The notes: generated by a model not told the origin, from the sequence alone. DNA of 64,000 bases from Bizionia argentinensis JUB59 (GCF_000224335.1 NZ_AFXZ01000019.1:90700-154699), one strand, 5' to 3'. Positions 28,759 to 39,108 are shown, counted from the first letter of the stretch. Program-made: numbers and translations.

Positions 28759-30528
28759 ATGCGATTTTTTTTAATATGTTTTCTTCTATCATCCATCAGT
28801 CTTTTTTCACAAGAAGACTTGCTTGCTAAAGAATATGTTAAGAATGGGGAATTTGAAAAAGCTCTTATAGCCTATAAAGATTTATATAGAAAATCTTCTA
28901 ACAACAATGTTTACTTTTTAGAACTGGTAAAAACACACCAGCAACTCGAACAATTAGACCAAGCTGAAGCCCTATTAATTAAACAAATTGAACGTGTTTT
29001 ATATCCTGCTCTTTATGTAGAACTAGGTTATAATTTTCAACTAAAAGACAATTTAGATGCGGCCAAAACGAACTACAATATAGCTATCAATTATTTAGAT
29101 GAAAACCCGAATTATGTGTTTTCCGTGGCAAAATTCTTCGAAAACCGCACGCTCTTAAATGAAGCCATCGCTACCTACGAAAAGGCCATGGAACTTAAAC
29201 CAACACTTAACTTTAGTATTCAATTGGCTACCATTTATGGTGAACAAGGTAATATTGAAAAAATGTTTAGCAATTATTTAAACTTTGTAAACATCAATAA
29301 CTCCTATTTGAACACTATAAAACGCGCTATGAGCGATTTTATTTCGGAGGATTCCGAGAACGAAAACAACATTCTATTAAGACGTATTTTATTAAAAAAC
29401 ATTCAACAGGAGCCCAATCTTCTTTGGAATAATTTATTGAGTTGGTTGTTTATTCAGCAAAAAGAATATAATAAGGCATTTGCACAAGAAAAAGCTATTT
29501 TCAATAGGCAGCCAGAAAGCCTAGATCGTATTGAAGAGCTCGCAATTGTTGCTATGAACGATAAGGATTTTAATTCGGCAAAAACTATTTTTACTTATTT
29601 GGCAGAAACGGCCCAAAACCCAGATGTTCAAATTGGCGCACATTACAACTTGCTTCAAATTGAGCTAAAAACACTAACGGATTTAAACGCTATTGAAAAC
29701 ACTTATTTGGAGCTATTCGAAACCTTTGGAAAAACCAGACAAACCATTAAATTACAAATTGCTTACGCACATTTTTTAGGGTTTTTTAAACATAATCCCG
29801 AAAGTGCGACTCTATTTTTAAAAGAAAGTTTAAAACTGCCAATATCCGATTTAGAAGAAGGCACAGTTAAATTAGAATTAGGTGATATTCTGGTGCTCCA
29901 AGAAAAATTTAATGAAGCGCTAATTTATTTCACCCAAATTCAACGAAATTTAAAAAACAGCACGCTAGCGCAGGAAGCACGTTTTAAAGTGGCTCAAACT
30001 AGTTATTATAAAGGTGATTTTAAATGGTCAGAATCTCAACTTAAAATATTAAAGTCGTCCACATCACAACTTATAGCCAATGATGCGCTGGATTTAATGC
30101 TACTAATAACCGACAATAAATTTGAAGATTCCACTCAAGCAGCTTTAAAATTGTATGCTAAAGCCGATTTAATGGCGTTTCAAAACAAACCAAATAAGGC
30201 TATCGAATTAATAGATGCCATTTTAGAGAATTACAAAGGTCAATCTATAGAAGCACAAGCACTTTATAAACAAGGCCAGTTATTTGAAACAAAACAACAG
30301 TTTGAAAAAGCTATTATTAATTATCAAATTATAATCGCGAATTTCAAAGATGGTATTTTAGCCGATGACGCGTATTTTGCATTAGCCCAATTACACGAAA
30401 ATGAATTGCAAAATCCTGTGAAAGCTAAAGAGTATTACGAACAGATTATTTTTAATCACCAAGACAGTATTTACTTTGTTGAGGCCCGTAAAAAATACCG
30501 TCAATTGCGTGGCGATGACTTAAATTAA
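28759..30528 (+). CDS. Tetratricopeptide-repeat protein
   Basis: 589 residues, signal peptide (FFLICFLLSSISLFSQ), then repeated TPR helix pairs across nearly the whole length, for instance EYVKNGEFEKALIAYKDLY and YKQGQLFETKQQFEKAIINY. The last repeats (DDAYFALAQLHENELQNP) resemble the YbgF/BamD-like outer-membrane TPR type. Probably a periplasmic scaffold; the partner is unknown. Located between serS and a DUF4286 gene, all plus strand. Confidence 0.85.
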   Translation: MRFFLICFLLSSISLFSQEDLLAKEYVKNGEFEKALIAYKDLYRKSSNNNVYFLELVKTHQQLEQLDQAEALLIKQIERVLYPALYVELGYNFQLKDNLDAAKTNYNIAINYLDENPNYVFSVAKFFENRTLLNEAIATYEKAMELKPTLNFSIQLATIYGEQGNIEKMFSNYLNFVNINNSYLNTIKRAMSDFISEDSENENNILLRRILLKNIQQEPNLLWNNLLSWLFIQQKEYNKAFAQEKAIFNRQPESLDRIEELAIVAMNDKDFNSAKTIFTYLAETAQNPDVQIGAHYNLLQIELKTLTDLNAIENTYLELFETFGKTRQTIKLQIAYAHFLGFFKHNPESATLFLKESLKLPISDLEEGTVKLELGDILVLQEKFNEALIYFTQIQRNLKNSTLAQEARFKVAQTSYYKGDFKWSESQLKILKSSTSQLIANDALDLMLLITDNKFEDSTQAALKLYAKADLMAFQNKPNKAIELIDAILENYKGQSIEAQALYKQGQLFETKQQFEKAIINYQIIIANFKDGILADDAYFALAQLHENELQNPVKAKEYYEQIIFNHQDSIYFVEARKKYRQLRGDDLN

Positions 30529-30619
30529 GAGCGAAAAACACAGATTTATGCATTAAAAAAGATAAAACCTTTTGATGCTGACGTAGAACTCCTGTAATTT
30601 GCAAAAACAAATTACTGTT

Positions 30620-30946
30620 ATGATTATATATAATGTCACCATTAATGTGGATCCGAGTATTCATACCGAATGGCTTTCATGGATGAAAACCATACAGATT
30701 CCACAAGTTTTGGCAACTGGGAACTTCAAGGAAGCTAAATTTTCAAAAATTTTAATTGAAGAAGATCTTGGTGGTATAACCTATTCTGTACAATATCGTG
30801 CTCATTCACGTGAATCCTTGGAAAATTATTATCAAAATCACGCGGATAATTTACGCTTGGAAGGCCTCAATAAATTTGCTGATAAAACTTTGGCTTTCCG
30901 TACAGAATTAGAAATCATTGAAGAATTTACGGCAATAGCCAAATAA
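30620..30946 (+). CDS. DUF4286 family protein
   Basis: 108 residues from MIIYNVTINVDPSIH, the conserved start of this small Bacteroidota family. A longer TTG start at 30599 is possible but unlikely. It is a ferredoxin-like alpha/beta protein of unknown function, commonly placed next to rsmA, as here (34 bp upstream). Confidence 0.88.
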   Translation: MIIYNVTINVDPSIHTEWLSWMKTIQIPQVLATGNFKEAKFSKILIEEDLGGITYSVQYRAHSRESLENYYQNHADNLRLEGLNKFADKTLAFRTELEIIEEFTAIAK

Positions 30947-30979
30947 AAATCACGTTTTTAAAACTAATAACCCCCACAC

Positions 30980-31759
30980 ATGTCTGTAAAAGCAAAAAAA
31001 CATTTAGGTCAACATTTTTTAACCGATGAAACCATTGCAGAAAAAATAGCCGATTCCTTGTCTTTTAAAGGATATAAACATGTTTTGGAAATTGGTCCAG
31101 GTATGGGTGTATTAACAAAATATCTTCTAAAAAAAGATATTATAACGCACGTTATTGAAATTGATACGGAATCTGTCGCTTATCTAAAAAACAACTATCT
31201 CAATTTAGCAGATCGGGTTATAGAGAAAGATTTTTTGAAGTACGATTTAAATGAGGTTTTCAATGGCGAAGAATTGGCCATAATTGGGAATTTTCCATAT
31301 AATATTTCAACACAAATCGTTTTTAAAACATTGGAAATGCGGGATCAAATTCCAGAATTTGCAGGCATGTTTCAAAAAGAGGTTGCTCAACGTATCTGTT
31401 CCAAAGAAGGCAGTAAAGTGTATGGAATTCTATCGGTATTAACACAAGCATTTTACGAGGCTGAATATTTATTTACCGTACCGCCAACAGTTTTTAATCC
31501 GCCACCAAAAGTTGAATCTGGTGTACTTCGACTAACTAGAAAAGAAAATTTTGAATTACCTTGTAGTGAAAAGCTGTTTTTTCAAGTCGTAAAACAAGCC
31601 TTTCAACAACGAAGAAAAACATTGCGCAACAGTTTAAAAACCTTTAATCTGTCCGATAGTTTAAAAGCGAATACTATCTTTGACAAGCGCCCGGAGCAAT
31701 TGTCTGTGGCAACATTTTTAGAGCTTACCAAGCTTATTGAAACCGATAGTAACGACTAG
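30980..31759 (+). CDS. rsmA: 16S rRNA (adenine1518/1519-N6) dimethyltransferase
   Basis: 259 residues. Dimethylates two adjacent adenines near the 3' end of 16S rRNA during 30S maturation. Seen: KKHLGQHFL at the N-terminus, the SAM motif [10 protein letters not shown] (residues about 40-49), and GNFPYNIS as the NLPY-like catalytic motif. The C-terminal substrate domain has [12 protein letters not shown]. It is followed by mgtE with 46 bp and likely co-transcribed. Confidence 0.96.
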   Translation: MSVKAKKHLGQHFLTDETIAEKIADSLSFKGYKHVLEIGPGMGVLTKYLLKKDIITHVIEIDTESVAYLKNNYLNLADRVIEKDFLKYDLNEVFNGEELAIIGNFPYNISTQIVFKTLEMRDQIPEFAGMFQKEVAQRICSKEGSKVYGILSVLTQAFYEAEYLFTVPPTVFNPPPKVESGVLRLTRKENFELPCSEKLFFQVVKQAFQQRRKTLRNSLKTFNLSDSLKANTIFDKRPEQLSVATFLELTKLIETDSND

Positions 31760-31805
31760 ATATGTTTGATTTTTAAATTAAGTAAACCGACAAAAATAAC
31801 AGCCT

Positions 31806-33179
31806 ATGTTTGAAAAAATAGAGAACATACAATTTCAGCTTACTGATGAACTCCTAGAACAGGTAGAAATCCTTATCGAAAATAGAGACGATGCGGCATT
31901 GGAAGAGCTATTTCTTGATATACACCATGCAGATATCGCCGAAATTCTAGATGAATTAAATCTGGAGGAAGCCGTTTATGTCATTAAACTATTAGATTCT
32001 GAAACAACGGCCGATATTCTAATCGAGTTGGATGAGGATACGCGGGAAAAAATTCTTAAAAACATGTCGGCTAAAGAAATTGCCGAAGAAATTGAAGAAT
32101 TAGACACCGATGATGCTGCCGATATTATTGCCGAACTTCCCGAAGAACGTCAAGCCGAAGTTATCTCCCATATTGAAGATACCGAACACCGTGATGAAAT
32201 TACCGAACTTCTAGCTTATGATGAAGATACCGCAGGTGGACTTATGGCAAAAGAACTCGTTAAGGTCTATGAAACATGGACGGTTGCTGGCTGTTTACGT
32301 CGTATTCGTGCGCAAGCTCAAGATGTAAGGCGCGTACATTCTATTTATGTGGTAGACCGACAAAATAAATTGAAAGGACGACTCTCATTAAAAGATTTAA
32401 TTGTTGCCAGAAGCGATCAGAAAATCGCAGATATTTATATTACTAGTGTGGACTATGTGTTTGTAGATGAAGACGTCGAGGAAGTCGCCAAAGTGATGCA
32501 GAAATACGATTTGGAAGCTATTCCAGTCGTCGATAAAAATCATACGCTTTTGGGCCGCATTACTATTGATGATATTGTGGATGTTATTCGAGAAGAAGCC
32601 GATAAAGATTATCAACTAGCGGCAGGTATCTCACAAGATGTAGAAGCCGATGACAGTATTTGGAAGCTAACCAAAGCACGTTTACCATGGCTTTTAATTG
32701 GTATGTTTGGCGGATTAGGAGCAGCTGGAATTATCGAGCAATTTAACGACCACATGGGTGCATTTGTTATCCTATTAAGTTTCGTTCCGCTTATACAGGC
32801 AACCGCCGGAAATGTAGGTGTGCAATCCTCTGCAATTGTCGTTCAAGGATTAGCAAACAACAGTGTAGATGGAAATATTATTAAACGCCTTTTAAAAGAA
32901 GCTCTTTTAGGTCTCGTTAACGGTTTTGCCATCGCAGTTATTGGATTATTAATTACACATTTTGTTTTCGACACACCTTATATCGTATCTGTAACCATTA
33001 GCATGGCGCTAGTTGCTGTAATAATTATGGCAGCTTTAATTGGTACATTTATTCCTATTTTTCTAAATAAACGAGGCATCGATCCCGCCGTTGCAACAGG
33101 CCCATTTATAACCACCAGCAATGATTTATTTGGTATATTAATTTACTTTCTTATCGCCAAATTTATGTTAGGCTTTTAG
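31806..33179 (+). CDS. mgtE: Magnesium transporter MgtE
   Basis: 457 residues. The N-terminal superhelical domain (residues 1-130, acidic) and two CBS domains (135-255) form the Mg2+ sensor. A five-helix membrane domain (about 285-455) includes VPLIQATAGNVGVQSSAIVVQGLA, the conserved pore helices. It takes up Mg2+ (or Co2+) and closes when cytosolic Mg2+ is high. A repeat-like hairpin element follows the gene. Confidence 0.96.
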   Translation: MFEKIENIQFQLTDELLEQVEILIENRDDAALEELFLDIHHADIAEILDELNLEEAVYVIKLLDSETTADILIELDEDTREKILKNMSAKEIAEEIEELDTDDAADIIAELPEERQAEVISHIEDTEHRDEITELLAYDEDTAGGLMAKELVKVYETWTVAGCLRRIRAQAQDVRRVHSIYVVDRQNKLKGRLSLKDLIVARSDQKIADIYITSVDYVFVDEDVEEVAKVMQKYDLEAIPVVDKNHTLLGRITIDDIVDVIREEADKDYQLAAGISQDVEADDSIWKLTKARLPWLLIGMFGGLGAAGIIEQFNDHMGAFVILLSFVPLIQATAGNVGVQSSAIVVQGLANNSVDGNIIKRLLKEALLGLVNGFAIAVIGLLITHFVFDTPYIVSVTISMALVAVIIMAALIGTFIPIFLNKRGIDPAVATGPFITTSNDLFGILIYFLIAKFMLGF

Positions 33180-33198
33180 ATAAATATAATGAGTTTTT

Positions 33199-33286
33199 GG
33201 GCGCTACCATAAAGGTCGCGCTATCCACTGTATCATTTCTTTTTTCCAAAAAAAGAAATGGATGCCGTTTTTATCGCTAGCGCAAA
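33199..33286 (+). repeat. REP-like hairpin element downstream of mgtE
   Basis: Begins GGGCGCTACC and ends near TAGCGCAAAA. The ends pair (GCGCTA at 33201-33206 with TAGCGC at 33278-33283), enclosing a long hairpin of CATTTCTTTTTT against AAAAAAGAAATG. I recall similar GGGCGCTACC... CGCAAA elements dispersed in flavobacterial intergenic regions, but cannot verify this. It may also act as terminator of mgtE. Confidence 0.5.
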
Positions 33287-33330
33287 ATCATTACAGGCAT
33301 TAAAAATCAGCAAGACTATTTAGGTTTTAG

Positions 33331-33338
33331 TATCTTTG
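33331..33338 (+). promoter_or_regulatory. -7 element of the 2-hydroxyacid dehydrogenase gene
   Basis: TATCTTTG, exact TAnnTTTG, 31 bases upstream of the ATG. Confidence 0.6.
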
Positions 33339-33368
33339 TAAGTAATTAATTAACTGCTTTCTATTCCT

Positions 33369-34325
33369 ATGAAAATACTGCATTTAGACACGAATCATCC
33401 ATTTTTGCTAGAGCAACTACAAGCTTTAGGATTTCAAAATGATGAAGACTACACGTCCTCTAAAACTGAAATTGAGTCTAAAATCCATCAGTATCACGGT
33501 GTTATTATTCGCAGTCGTTTTACTATAGATAAGCAATTTTTGGATGCTGCTACCAATCTTAAATTTATTGGTCGCGTTGGCGCCGGTGTAGAAAACATTG
33601 ATGGTGTTCATGCCGAAAAAAATGGCGTACATCTTATTTCAGCACCAGAAGGCAATATGAATGCTGTTGGCGAACATACTTTGGGCATGCTCCTTTCCTT
33701 ATTCAATAAACTCAATAAAGCAGATCAGGAAGTAAGAAGCGGCATCTGGCTACGCGAAGAAAACCGCGGAATAGAACTCGATGGAAAAACCGTTGGTCTT
33801 ATTGGTTATGGTAATATGGGGAAAGCTTTTGCCAAAAAACTACGTGGCTTTGACGTAACTGTTTTATGTTACGATATAAAACCCAATATGGGCGATGAGA
33901 ATGCAACCCAAGTAGATTTAAAGATACTTCAAGCGCAAGCCGATGTATTGAGCTTGCATACACCGCAAACGCCACTTACACAAAACATGGTGAATGCCAA
34001 TTTTATTAACGCCTTCAAACAATCTTTTTGGTTAATTAATACTGCGCGTGGTAAAAGCGTAGTAACAAATGATCTAGTTGCTGCCTTAAAATCCAGAAAA
34101 ATTTTAGGTGCTGGATTGGATGTTTTGGAGTATGAGAAAGCATCATTCGAAAATTTATTCAAAAAAGATGTCACATCGGGCGCAGTCGAGATGCCAGAAG
34201 CTTTTCAGTTTTTAATAAAAGCAGAAAACGTACTATTAACACCGCACGTAGCTGGCTGGACTATTGAAAGCAAAGAGAAACTAGCTCAAACTATTGTGAA
34301 TAAAATTAAGGCTAGATTTCACTAA
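33369..34325 (+). CDS. D-2-hydroxyacid dehydrogenase (SerA-like)
   Basis: 318 residues. NAD motif GYGNMGKAFAKKL (residues about 145-157), the catalytic Arg in NTARGK, Glu near residue 266 and His in TPHVAGWT near 294. This is the short D-3-phosphoglycerate dehydrogenase type without the ACT domain. It may be the biosynthetic enzyme of serine synthesis or another 2-hydroxyacid dehydrogenase, since no ser operon is visible. Confidence 0.88.
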   Translation: MKILHLDTNHPFLLEQLQALGFQNDEDYTSSKTEIESKIHQYHGVIIRSRFTIDKQFLDAATNLKFIGRVGAGVENIDGVHAEKNGVHLISAPEGNMNAVGEHTLGMLLSLFNKLNKADQEVRSGIWLREENRGIELDGKTVGLIGYGNMGKAFAKKLRGFDVTVLCYDIKPNMGDENATQVDLKILQAQADVLSLHTPQTPLTQNMVNANFINAFKQSFWLINTARGKSVVTNDLVAALKSRKILGAGLDVLEYEKASFENLFKKDVTSGAVEMPEAFQFLIKAENVLLTPHVAGWTIESKEKLAQTIVNKIKARFH

Positions 34326-34501
34326 CTTATTGGCATAATATAAATGGTTTTTAAATACGGTCAACTCCAGTAATAGCATACCATAAAACCATTTTTAGCA
34401 ATCTTTTTTAAGCAGTCTTCTTGTAGACGTACCATTCTTGTAATAGGATTTATAATTAGTGTAGTTTCCAGTATAATTTTGAAACGTAAAATCTTAAAGT
34501 T

Positions 34502-34958
34502 ATGACAAACACAGCTGATTATCCAGAAAATTATATCAGTCAATCACCGGAAGAACGTCACGCAGCTTTAGAAAAATTAAGCAATGCCATCAAAACTAAC
34601 TTACCTAAAGGTTTTGAAGAAGGAATACAATATGGTATGATAGGTTATTAAATACCACAAAGTATTTATCCAGATGGCTATCACTATAACACAAAAGAAC
34701 CACTGCCATTTATGAGTTTCGCTTCACAAAAAACTCTATAAATTTACACCATATGGGATTGTATACTGTCCAAGAAATTCACGATTGGTTTGTTTCCGAA
34801 TACTCCAAATACAACAAGCGCAAACTAGATATTGGAAAAAGCTGTATGCGCTTTAAAAAAGTGGAAGAGATCCCTTTTGAACTTATTGCTGAACTCTGCA
34901 AAAACTAACCGTTAAGGAATGGATACGTATTTATGAGTCTGAATTAAAAAAAAGCTAA
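34502..34958 (+). pseudogene. DUF1801 (YdhG-like) pseudogene
   Basis: Reads MTNTADYPENYISQSPEE ... GFEEGIQYGMIGY, then a TAA at 34649. The same frame continues (IPQSIYPDGYHYNTKE, PLPFMSFASQK). After a frame change it resumes with HHMGLYTVQEIHDWFVSEYS and DIGKSCMRFKKVEEIPFELI. After a second change it gives LTVKEWIRIYESELKK. All parts are in the order of an intact DUF1801 protein of about 150 residues, so the gene is recently dead. Function of the family is unknown. Confidence 0.82.
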
Positions 34959-34991
34959 TTACAAAGCCATAAAATAAAGCTTAATCAATAA

Positions 34992-36005
34992 TTACTTTTC
35001 GTCCTGCTGATAATCCAAGGGCAAAGTATCACCAACACGATTATTACCAAAATACCCTTTAAAAATCAGCGCATCAGCAGGCATATGATTTCCATTTCTA
35101 TCTAAATAAAAATAGGTTTCGCTACTAGTTATAACTGAATTTTTCTCTATATCATTCTCAGAGACAACCGTTAATGGTTGATGTAATTCCACCTGAAATA
35201 TCGATGGGTTATCAGTATTGGAAACACTAATAAAATTTTCAGCTAGTACTTCTCTACCGTTAAACAACAGTATAAATTTATTCTCCTTTAGTTTCTCTTC
35301 TAATAATGAGCGCATAAAATGCAATACCGATCCTTTATAAGCTTTTATTCGGCGCCTAACAATATTTCTAGAATTTGATTCAGAAGTATAAAACATAGTT
35401 CCAGCATAATAAACCGACGATGCAAAATAAGAATCTAATTCCACTTGATAATTATAATCAATTTCAAAATCCTGAAGATCATATTGAATCTGGTACTTCA
35501 ATTTCTTATTCATTATTATTAAAGGCACAGTCGCGGATGCTACCAGTTTATTTTGGTCTTCTAAAAATTGTAATCGGATATCATCTTCATTTAAAATCTC
35601 ACAAGACAAAGCGTTTTTAGATATACCAAAAAAAGACGTTTTAAATTCCTTCATTTTTCGCTCTCGCGACCAAGAGTCTTTAGAAACTAAAAAAACTTCG
35701 TTTAAAGCACTAATATCCTCAACTAAAAGAACAGAAAGTTTTTCATCAGGAGAATAGCCAGAAATAACTTGCTTTTTATAACCTAAAAAGGAAATTACCA
35801 ATGGACTAGTAACAGCAGTCGGTTTTTGAATATTAAATAAACCTTGCTCATTTGAAATGGTTCCAACCGTGGTATTGTCAAAATAAACGGACGCACCTTC
35901 AATAGGCTGATTTGTATTAGAATCAATTACAACACCAGAAACTGTTTGGGAGTACGTCTTTAAAACGCAAAATAAAACAATAAAAAACAGATATTTAACT
36001 TTCAT
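34992..36005 (-). CDS. Secreted protein with carboxypeptidase-like regulatory domain
   Basis: 337 residues, signal peptide (FIVLFCVLKTYSQ), then an N-terminal CarboxypepD_reg-like beta-sandwich (residues about 20-105: GVVIDSNTNQPIEGASVYFDN, GTISNEQGLFNI, VISFLGYKK). The remainder is Bacteroidota-specific with no further recognised domain. These domains occur on TonB-dependent receptors and their helper proteins; here it is free-standing. It overlaps the acyltransferase gene before it by 11 bp, so they are in one operon. Confidence 0.86.
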   Translation of the reverse strand: MKVKYLFFIVLFCVLKTYSQTVSGVVIDSNTNQPIEGASVYFDNTTVGTISNEQGLFNIQKPTAVTSPLVISFLGYKKQVISGYSPDEKLSVLLVEDISALNEVFLVSKDSWSRERKMKEFKTSFFGISKNALSCEILNEDDIRLQFLEDQNKLVASATVPLIIMNKKLKYQIQYDLQDFEIDYNYQVELDSYFASSVYYAGTMFYTSESNSRNIVRRRIKAYKGSVLHFMRSLLEEKLKENKFILLFNGREVLAENFISVSNTDNPSIFQVELHQPLTVVSENDIEKNSVITSSETYFYLDRNGNHMPADALIFKGYFGNNRVGDTLPLDYQQDEK

Positions 36006-37833
36006 TCTGTTCAGATAATTTACGTTCCAACTCCGCTTGAAATTCTTCCATTACTGGTTTCACCGTACTTTCAGGTAAATCGGCAATTTTAATATACATC
36101 AAGCCATCTACAGAATTATTAAACAAGGGATCTACATTAAAAGCGACGAGTCGCGCATTTTGCTTAATGTATTTTTTCAGTAAAACAGGTAAGCGTAAAG
36201 CACCTGGCTCGACCTCATCAATAATTTTGTCAAACTTATTTAAATCGGCTTCCGCTTCATCAAAAACAAAATCTTTATCGGCGTCTTTCAGTTTCACTTT
36301 AAACTCCTTTTTAGGATGCACATATTGCGCCACATACGGATCGTAATAATGCGATTTCATAAACTCTATCATCAACGATTTTGAGAAATTAGTAAACTGG
36401 TTACTAATACTTACCCCTCCAATTAAATATTTATGTTCTGGAAAACGCAGAGTAATATGCACAATACCTTTCCAAAGTAGAAACAATGGCATGGGTTTTT
36501 GCTGATAGCTTTTTATAATAAATGCGCGACCCATTTCTATAGATTGGCTCATCATTTTATGAAGTTCGGGTTCAAAACGGAATAAATCTTGCAAGTAAAA
36601 ACCGTCTATACCAAATTTTTTAAATATCTCTGCTCCCAGTCCCATTCTGTAGGAACCGACTAAAATATTCTCTTGAGAATCCCAAAGAAACATGTGGTGA
36701 TAATATGTATCAAACGCATCTAAATCAATCGCTTCGTTAGTCCCTTCACCTACCTCGCGAAAGGTTATTTCTCGCAGGCGTCCAATTTCTTGTAAAATAT
36801 TAGGGATTTCCGCAGCAGTTGCTAAAAATACTTCGTAATTTTTACTTTGAAGCAGTCTAGAGTCGTCTTCACGTAACGCATCAACCTCTTTAATCATCAA
36901 CTTCTTGTCAATCCCACCAACAATACGTTTTGGCGGTTTTGAAGGTTTTGGTAATTTTAAATTGGTAGAAAAATTACTCAATAAATTCCCTTTTTCATCA
37001 AAGGAATTGGACAACATATAGGTTCTTCTTCTTAAAAATTCGGAAAGGCCTTCTAATGTAGCATGATCATTTTGATCGGCAACTGAAATAGTTCTACCAA
37101 TACGTACTTTTATAATACGTCGTTTTTGAGTAAGCAATTCGCTTGGCAATTTAGCCGTTCTAAGCGTATCGCTTATTTTAGATAGTCTATAAAAAAATCG
37201 GCTGTTTTTAGCATGAAAATAAATAGGAACAACAGGTACTTGTGCTTTTTGAATTAACTTAATAGCAGCAGGCTCCCATGGTTTATCTACCACTAACTTA
37301 CCATCGCGATAGGTTGAAACTTGGCCAGCTGGAAAAACTCCTAAAGGATGTCCTTCACGCAAATGCAGAATGGAATTTTTAAATCCTGTTATACTGGATT
37401 TTGCATCCTTTTTACCCTCGAAAGGGTTGACGGGCATAATAAATGGTCGTAAAGGCACAACTCTATGCAGCAGAAAATTGGCAATTATTTTATAATCTTT
37501 ACGCTGTTCAAGCATTAGTTTTAAAAGTAAAATACCATCAATTCCACCCAATGGATGATTTGAAACCGTTATAAATGGACCTTCTTTTGGTAAGCGCTTT
37601 AAATCTTCTTCCGGGATTTCAAATTTAATTTGAAAATCATCTAGAACACCATCCAAGAAATCTAATTCGGATAAATGTTTATTGCGATTATAAACATCGC
37701 TTACGGTAGATATTTTTAGTAACTTTATTAAACTCCAACCTGCAAAAGTGCCAATAAAACCAAATTTATCAAGCTTAATAGCTTTCGCTACCTCCTTGGC
37801 CGTTACCAATTCTTTATCTGATACTTTACTCAT
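35995..37833 (-). CDS. olsF: OlsF-like bifunctional acyltransferase for amino-acid lipids
   Basis: 612 residues. The N-terminal half (about 60-300) is a PlsC-type O-acyltransferase with NHPLGGIDG at 92-100 (catalytic His93; the Asp is one residue further than in the usual HX4D) and FPAGQVST. The C-terminal half (about 330-580) is a GNAT-like OlsB/hemolysin-type N-acyltransferase. This fusion order is that of OlsF, which makes ornithine lipids in Serratia and some Bacteroidota; glycine lipids are an alternative product. Membrane-associated. It lies in an operon with an aspartate kinase and a GNAT. Confidence 0.75.
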   Translation of the reverse strand: MSKVSDKELVTAKEVAKAIKLDKFGFIGTFAGWSLIKLLKISTVSDVYNRNKHLSELDFLDGVLDDFQIKFEIPEEDLKRLPKEGPFITVSNHPLGGIDGILLLKLMLEQRKDYKIIANFLLHRVVPLRPFIMPVNPFEGKKDAKSSITGFKNSILHLREGHPLGVFPAGQVSTYRDGKLVVDKPWEPAAIKLIQKAQVPVVPIYFHAKNSRFFYRLSKISDTLRTAKLPSELLTQKRRIIKVRIGRTISVADQNDHATLEGLSEFLRRRTYMLSNSFDEKGNLLSNFSTNLKLPKPSKPPKRIVGGIDKKLMIKEVDALREDDSRLLQSKNYEVFLATAAEIPNILQEIGRLREITFREVGEGTNEAIDLDAFDTYYHHMFLWDSQENILVGSYRMGLGAEIFKKFGIDGFYLQDLFRFEPELHKMMSQSIEMGRAFIIKSYQQKPMPLFLLWKGIVHITLRFPEHKYLIGGVSISNQFTNFSKSLMIEFMKSHYYDPYVAQYVHPKKEFKVKLKDADKDFVFDEAEADLNKFDKIIDEVEPGALRLPVLLKKYIKQNARLVAFNVDPLFNNSVDGLMYIKIADLPESTVKPVMEEFQAELERKLSEQNES

Positions 37834-37856
37834 TTACAAAACTCTAATTATTTGAT

Positions 37857-39107
37857 TTATGCAGTAATCATTTGCATAGTTTCTTGGGCTAACTGCTTCA
37901 TTAAAATAGTTTTACCTTCTTCTAATTGTGCAACTGCTTGTTCGTTATAATGTCTGATTGTGTATAAAGATACATTTTCATGGCAAGTTACCTTAAATTT
38001 AGCTTTTAAATGTTGTAATAGTTTATCCAAGTTCAAATATATATCTTCCACACATACCGAAAAACTGATGGCTGAATTTTGAATAACGCCAACTTTCATT
38101 TTATACAAATGCAGCAAATTAAAAATATCACTTATATTTTCCTCAACGATATACGAGAAGTCCAACGATGATAATGAAATTAAAACCTGATTACGTTTTA
38201 AAATAAAGCACGGTATTTCAGGTTCTATACCAACACCTTTACCAACGCGTGTTCCGGGATCTTTAGGTTTTAAAAACGACTTAACAAATAAAGGAATTTC
38301 CTTACGCTGTAATGGCTGCAAGGTTTTAGGATGAATTACCGATGCACCATAAAAAGCGAGCTCGATAGCTTCCCGATAGGAAATATTATTAAGTAATTGC
38401 GAATTTTCAAAATACCGCGGATCCGCATTTAAAACACCTGGAACATCTTTCCAAATAGTTACGCTTTCCGCATTTAAACAATAAGCAAAAATTGCTGCTG
38501 TATAATCACTTCCTTCACGTCCTAAAGTTGTTGTGAAATTATTAGCATCACTAGCTAAAAACCCTTGTGTAATATTCAGTTTACTTTTATTAAAGTTTGT
38601 GGCAATTTTAGCTTGCGTTTCCAACCAATTTACGTTTGCACGTCTGTAATAGCTATCAGTTTTAATAAATTCACGTACGTCTAGCCAGGCATTATCTAAA
38701 CCAACTTCATTAAAATATGCGCTAACAATGGTAGACGAAACCAATTCGCCATAACCAATAGCTTGATCGTAAACAAAATTGTAATCAGGCGATTTATTTC
38801 GCTTAAAAAACGCCATTAGCTCATCAAACAAATGAGAAACTTTTTTAAATATTACATGGTTTTCGTCTTCAAACAAATCCAGTAAAATAGCATTATGAAA
38901 TTTTCTAACATCCTGCAACGAGCTTTGCAATTCTGGTTGATTGTTAAAGTAATTTCCAATAACAATTTCTATAGCATTGGTCATTTTTCCCATTGCAGAA
39001 ATAATAATCAAAGTATCATCATAGCCCGTTTCATTTAAAACGCTTACTAAATTTTTAATGCCTGCTGCATCTTTAGTGGATGCACCTCCAAATTTAAATA
39101 CTTGCAT
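37857..39107 (-). CDS. Aspartate kinase
   Basis: 416 residues. It starts MQVFKFGGASTKDAAGIKN with the KFGG motif, has TTLGREGSDYTA for ATP binding and WKDVPGVLNADPRYF near 220, and a C-terminal ACT-like region (about 300-410) where an allosteric amino acid would bind. It phosphorylates aspartate at the entry to lysine, methionine and threonine synthesis. It is monofunctional, with no homoserine dehydrogenase domain. It is placed in an operon with a GNAT (1 bp apart) and an OlsF-like gene, which is a common Bacteroidota arrangement. Confidence 0.92.
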   Translation of the reverse strand: MQVFKFGGASTKDAAGIKNLVSVLNETGYDDTLIIISAMGKMTNAIEIVIGNYFNNQPELQSSLQDVRKFHNAILLDLFEDENHVIFKKVSHLFDELMAFFKRNKSPDYNFVYDQAIGYGELVSSTIVSAYFNEVGLDNAWLDVREFIKTDSYYRRANVNWLETQAKIATNFNKSKLNITQGFLASDANNFTTTLGREGSDYTAAIFAYCLNAESVTIWKDVPGVLNADPRYFENSQLLNNISYREAIELAFYGASVIHPKTLQPLQRKEIPLFVKSFLKPKDPGTRVGKGVGIEPEIPCFILKRNQVLISLSSLDFSYIVEENISDIFNLLHLYKMKVGVIQNSAISFSVCVEDIYLNLDKLLQHLKAKFKVTCHENVSLYTIRHYNEQAVAQLEEGKTILMKQLAQETMQMITA

Positions 39108-39108
39108 A

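Noticed and set aside
28445..28796. Two minus-strand frames of 74 and 62 residues
   Set aside because: Both are complementary shadows of the terminators and small plus-strand frame; no family, no promoter.
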